Source of the DNA: a bacterium
GTDB taxonomy: Bacteria; Bacillota; Clostridia; Oscillospirales; Acutalibacteraceae
DNA: 5,263 bases
NCBI GenBank assembly: GCA_020626545.1
Contig: JAHKZS010000053.1
Coordinates: forward strand, 1 to 5,263
Direction: 5' to 3'
Shown: positions 5,233 through 5,263 of the stretch, one piece after another
Layout: each line of letters begins with the position of its first letter
Position numbering within the stretch: the stretch's first letter is position 1
Position numbers and translations under genes: made by a program
The notes under the pieces: model-generated
Told to the model about the DNA's origin: nothing
The model's input: only the letters and a program-made list of their open reading frames with translations
The model's database searches: none

Positions 5233-5263
5233 TCTACTGTTATATTGAAATTTATCTTTGAAC

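Overview
The window looks like chromosomal DNA from an anaerobic, probably spore-lineage Firmicute of class Clostridia (Oscillospiraceae/Ruminococcaceae type). The evidence is the set of consensus sigma-A promoters (TTGACA-17-TAAAAT, TTGACT-17-TAATAT, TTGCAA-17-TATAAT), purine-rich ribosome binding sites, a T-box leader in front of threonyl-tRNA synthetase, a SpoIID-family relative and a VanY-family relative. The genus is inference only.

Layout. Positions 1-188 hold no credible gene. They contain AT-rich DNA interrupted by a GC-rich, palindrome-dense block (about 39-147), followed by a hairpin (158-188) that abuts the stop codon of the first gene. At 189-770 (minus strand) is a short secreted or membrane-anchored protein that aligns by eye with both halves of SpoIID but lacks most of the middle of the family fold and the expected active-site and zinc residues. 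A divergent intergenic region (771-913) carries a strong promoter for the plus-strand gene 914-2107, an unrecognised protein with about eight membrane helices and a long, acidic, tyrosine-rich cytoplasmic tail. At 2114-2379 are a promoter and a complete, compact T-box riboswitch with a threonine specifier (ACC), a T-box/antiterminator and an intrinsic terminator. These lead into thrS (2404-4347). Four bases after thrS begins a single-pass membrane protein (4352-5185) with a VanY/M15B carboxypeptidase-like outer domain in which the zinc and catalytic residues are replaced. The window ends with a strong promoter (5204-5232) for something beyond the right edge.

How the parts work together. thrS expression should be set by tRNA-Thr charging through the T-box. 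The VanY-like gene is tightly linked to thrS and probably shares its transcript, so its level may also follow threonine starvation. The most unusual feature is that both recognisable cell-wall enzyme relatives here (SpoIID-like and VanY-like) look catalytically dead while keeping open frames and membrane anchors. They may be pseudoenzymes with binding or scaffolding roles, or slowly decaying genes. No complete new multi-gene system is evident.
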